Assembly: GCA_014058105.1 (NCBI GenBank)
Contig: JACGCM010000669.1
Span: 1,984,001 to 2,048,000, forward strand
DNA from: Kingdonia uniflora
Lineage: Eukaryota > Streptophyta > Magnoliopsida > Ranunculales > Circaeasteraceae
Reading direction: 5' to 3'
DNA length: 64,000 bases
Positions 62,067-64,000 of this stretch are shown here, piece by piece. A model generated the notes under the pieces. That model made no database searches and had not been told where the DNA came from. It was given only the letters and a program-made list of their open reading frames with translations. The first letter of the stretch is position 1; the number at the start of each line of letters is the position of its first letter. The position numbers and the translations under genes were made by a program.

Positions 62067-62928
62067 AAGCCTAAATGAATAGAGCTAACCAAACCTCTCA
62101 ACGGTAAACCCCATTTTATTGTATCTAAGAAATGTGACTAGTAATTTCTTCAAAATATTTGAACATTTTCCCTCCTTTAGGCTGACGTTGAAGTTACCTT
62201 CCATATACCAAGCTTAAAGAGTGCGGAAGCATTTGATCCCACTTGGGTTGATGCTGAACGACTTTGCGGGAAAATGGACTCTACTGTCCAAGGTGGAATT
62301 GGACCCTTTGGACTGCTAACATTAGGTTCAAGCAACTTAGAGGAATACACAGGGGTTTACTTCCGAGTTTTTCGAAACAAACATAAGCCTGTTGTGCTAA
62401 TGTGCAATGGCGGACCCAGGTTCGTACAACCTTCTTTTTCTTTTATTCCATGTTTTTCATTCTAGGAATAATGTTCAGAAAAGTTTGTTCCCTTACAGAT
62501 TTCTTTGGCTGTGTAAAAACAGGTCCTCTTTGCGAACATAGTTATACAAACCGTCCTTCGGAGGCTTTGTAGATGTAGAATTGGCAAATGGAAAGCTATC
62601 TCTTAGGACTTTGGTATGATATAAATTTAATGCATTTTTCTTTTTTTCGCTTTTGCGAAATTTCAATTATTTTGAGTTCTCAAAACAGAATGATACACGA
62701 AAGTGAAATTTACTGACGGGGGGTTTTTGTTGGTTTTTGTTACAGATTGATCATTCTGCGGTGGAAGGTTTTGGAGCGGGTGGTAAAACGGTTGTGTCAT
62801 CAAGGGTTTATCCAACTCTCGCAGTAGGAAAAGACGCTCATCTGTTTGCATTTAACAATGGAACAACGACTGTCACAATTAGGAGGCTGAAAGCATGGAA
62901 CATGGCCAGACCTCTGAAGATGAATTAA

Positions 62929-63951
62929 GGGTGACAACCCACTCTCAGTTGCCCATAAAATCTATCAAGAAGCCCTAAAGGAATTTGTTTTAATTATTAA
63001 AACAAAGACGGGTTTTTGTCTATAATACTCTTGCTTGGACTTGAAATTTCTTTGGTGTAGTTTGTTTATTCTTCCATTTCTCCTCGTTTTCAACTCTTCG
63101 TGTTTATTTTCGTAGATCTAGAACGCATCAAATGGTATCAATTCATCATTCATGGGAAGGGTTTTAAATATTCACATGAACCCAATTCGAGAAGTGAGTT
63201 ATTCGTAAATTATCGCGATCTCTAGCAATCCAATGGAGAAAAATGGATATTGCTTTCCTTCATTGGCCCTAAACGACATTTACAAAACCCTGGCTGAGAA
63301 GCAAAATAAGGACTGGTCAGACCACGGGTACCATTGCATCCTTTTCAAAGTGCTTTTCTTAATATATGAAGCACCAAACAAGCCGCAAAGCTTTCAATCT
63401 TTTCTTCTCTATTAGCTTTTTCCAAAACTCATCTATAGAAGCTTTCAAAGGACCTGTCAAAGTGGATTAACGGCCAAAATATGGTTTACTAGGCAAGAAG
63501 CAACGCCCATAAAATGTAATCCAGTGCCTCTTCAAAACTAGACAGGTTTAAGGTCGAACTAATACAATAAAAAAAAATCACAGATCCTACTTTTAATTCT
63601 TAGTTAGCTTCGAACTGAAACATTCTACCAGGAAATAATAACTGTTAAGAGTTTTTTACTCCAGCTTGTAGCAACTATGTTTCAATTAAAAGATAACATG
63701 TTACGGCTATGTTTCAAACAAATAGTGCAATAATATCTAAGCGGCCAGTAAAGCTAACGAGGATGTAGTACAAAATGAGTAGAGCATCTTCAAAAATTAC
63801 TTTACACCAGATGAACGGGTATGTTTTTCAAGCATATTGTTGTATTGACGTGCATAAGTCACAAATGGGCATCTTCAAGGATGAACTCTCCCTGAGAATG
63901 TACCATGGAATTCCCTCCCCACTTCAAATCGCTTCTTATACTAGATAGGCC
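62929..63951. other. Invertase 3' flank, no gene seen
   Basis: AT-rich; likely contains the 3' untranslated region. Short frames (for example 63233-63415) show no conserved features. Confidence 0.4.
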
Positions 63952-63954
63952 TTA

Positions 63955-64000
63955 GAGCATCTCCCCAACAGTTACAGGAGCAGGATTCGGGTCATTAAAA
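63955..64000 (+). mobile_element. Start of a Harbinger/Tourist-type element, cut by the window end
   Basis: GAGCATCTCC preceded by TTA at 63952-63954. The same ten bases begin the Harbinger at 2629, and TTA/TAA is the target. Only 46 bases are available, so its size and type (MITE or full element) are unknown. Confidence 0.5.

Larger units (their letters stand above)
58913..62928 (+). pseudogene. Cell-wall-type invertase (beta-fructofuranosidase, GH32), disrupted
   Basis: Splits sucrose into glucose and fructose. Exon 1 (58913-59096) encodes a signal peptide (LICVLMSMLCFTCLI) and FQPPKHWIN. Exon 2 is the 9-nt mini-exon (60353-60361), which completes the NDPNG motif with the catalytic Asp. 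Exon 3 from 60483 has [29 protein letters not shown] (second Asp motif) and [11 protein letters not shown] (catalytic Glu, cell-wall-type ECPDF with Pro). Exon 4 is 61622-61780, exon 5 62181-62419, exon 6 62523-62613, exon 7 62746-62928, all with good splice sites and phases. Three lesions: a one-base loss at about 60548 (NPFGSVWG to NIVWAHS); loss of the end of exon 3 after YASKTFFD at about 61245, including the WGWANES region and donor; and a TAG at 62539-62541 where Gly before LYKPSF is expected. Confidence 0.88.

Overview
This is nuclear DNA of a flowering plant, almost certainly a eudicot. It is AT-rich and the intact reading frames are short. The recognisable genes are intron-split or sit in plant transposon families (MULE, PIF/Harbinger, Tat-lineage Ty3/gypsy, Ty1/copia, Helitron). 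The one host-type gene is a cell-wall/vacuolar invertase with the 9-nt mini-exon typical of plant invertases. I cannot name the species.

Layout. 1-1303: C-terminal end of a decayed MULE transposase. An acidic ORF (1906-2169, minus) and a GRF-zinc-finger-like gene (minus) follow. The GRF-like gene is cut by a complete 6.96-kb PIF/Harbinger transposon (2629-9588, 31-bp terminal inverted repeats, TAA target duplication). That transposon holds a Myb-like ORF, a DDE transposase and, unusually, a spliced plant-mobile-domain (PMD) gene. 10452-34348: a Tat-lineage gypsy element on the minus strand (617-bp LTRs, ACTGC target duplication). It carries a multi-intron antisense coiled-coil gene with its own TATA box, and is itself invaded by a solo LTR inside its protease (29218-31759, GTATC duplication) and by about 6.7 kb of foreign DNA between protease and reverse transcriptase, including a stretch that looks mitochondrial. 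35073-39734 and 39735-48337: two minus-strand Helitrons joined head-to-tail with no spacer. The first carries three exons of an ARF GTPase; the second contains another solo LTR of the same family as above (42205-44723, CCTTT duplication). 51557-58763: a Ty1/copia element. 58913-62928: an invertase gene whose exons are all recognisable but which has a frameshift, a lost end of exon 3 and a premature stop. 63955 to the window end: the first bases of another Harbinger/Tourist-type element.

How it fits together. The window is a nested stack of transposons beside one dead invertase gene. Nesting gives relative ages: the GRF-like gene predates the Harbinger; the Tat element predates the solo LTR in its protease; one Helitron inserted exactly at the end of the other. 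No protein-coding gene here looks fully functional from sequence alone. The most unusual items are the Harbinger carrying a PMD gene with palindromes at both subtermini and between its genes, the exact Helitron-Helitron junction, and the antisense gene in the Tat element. I saw no CRISPR, rRNA or defence-like system.
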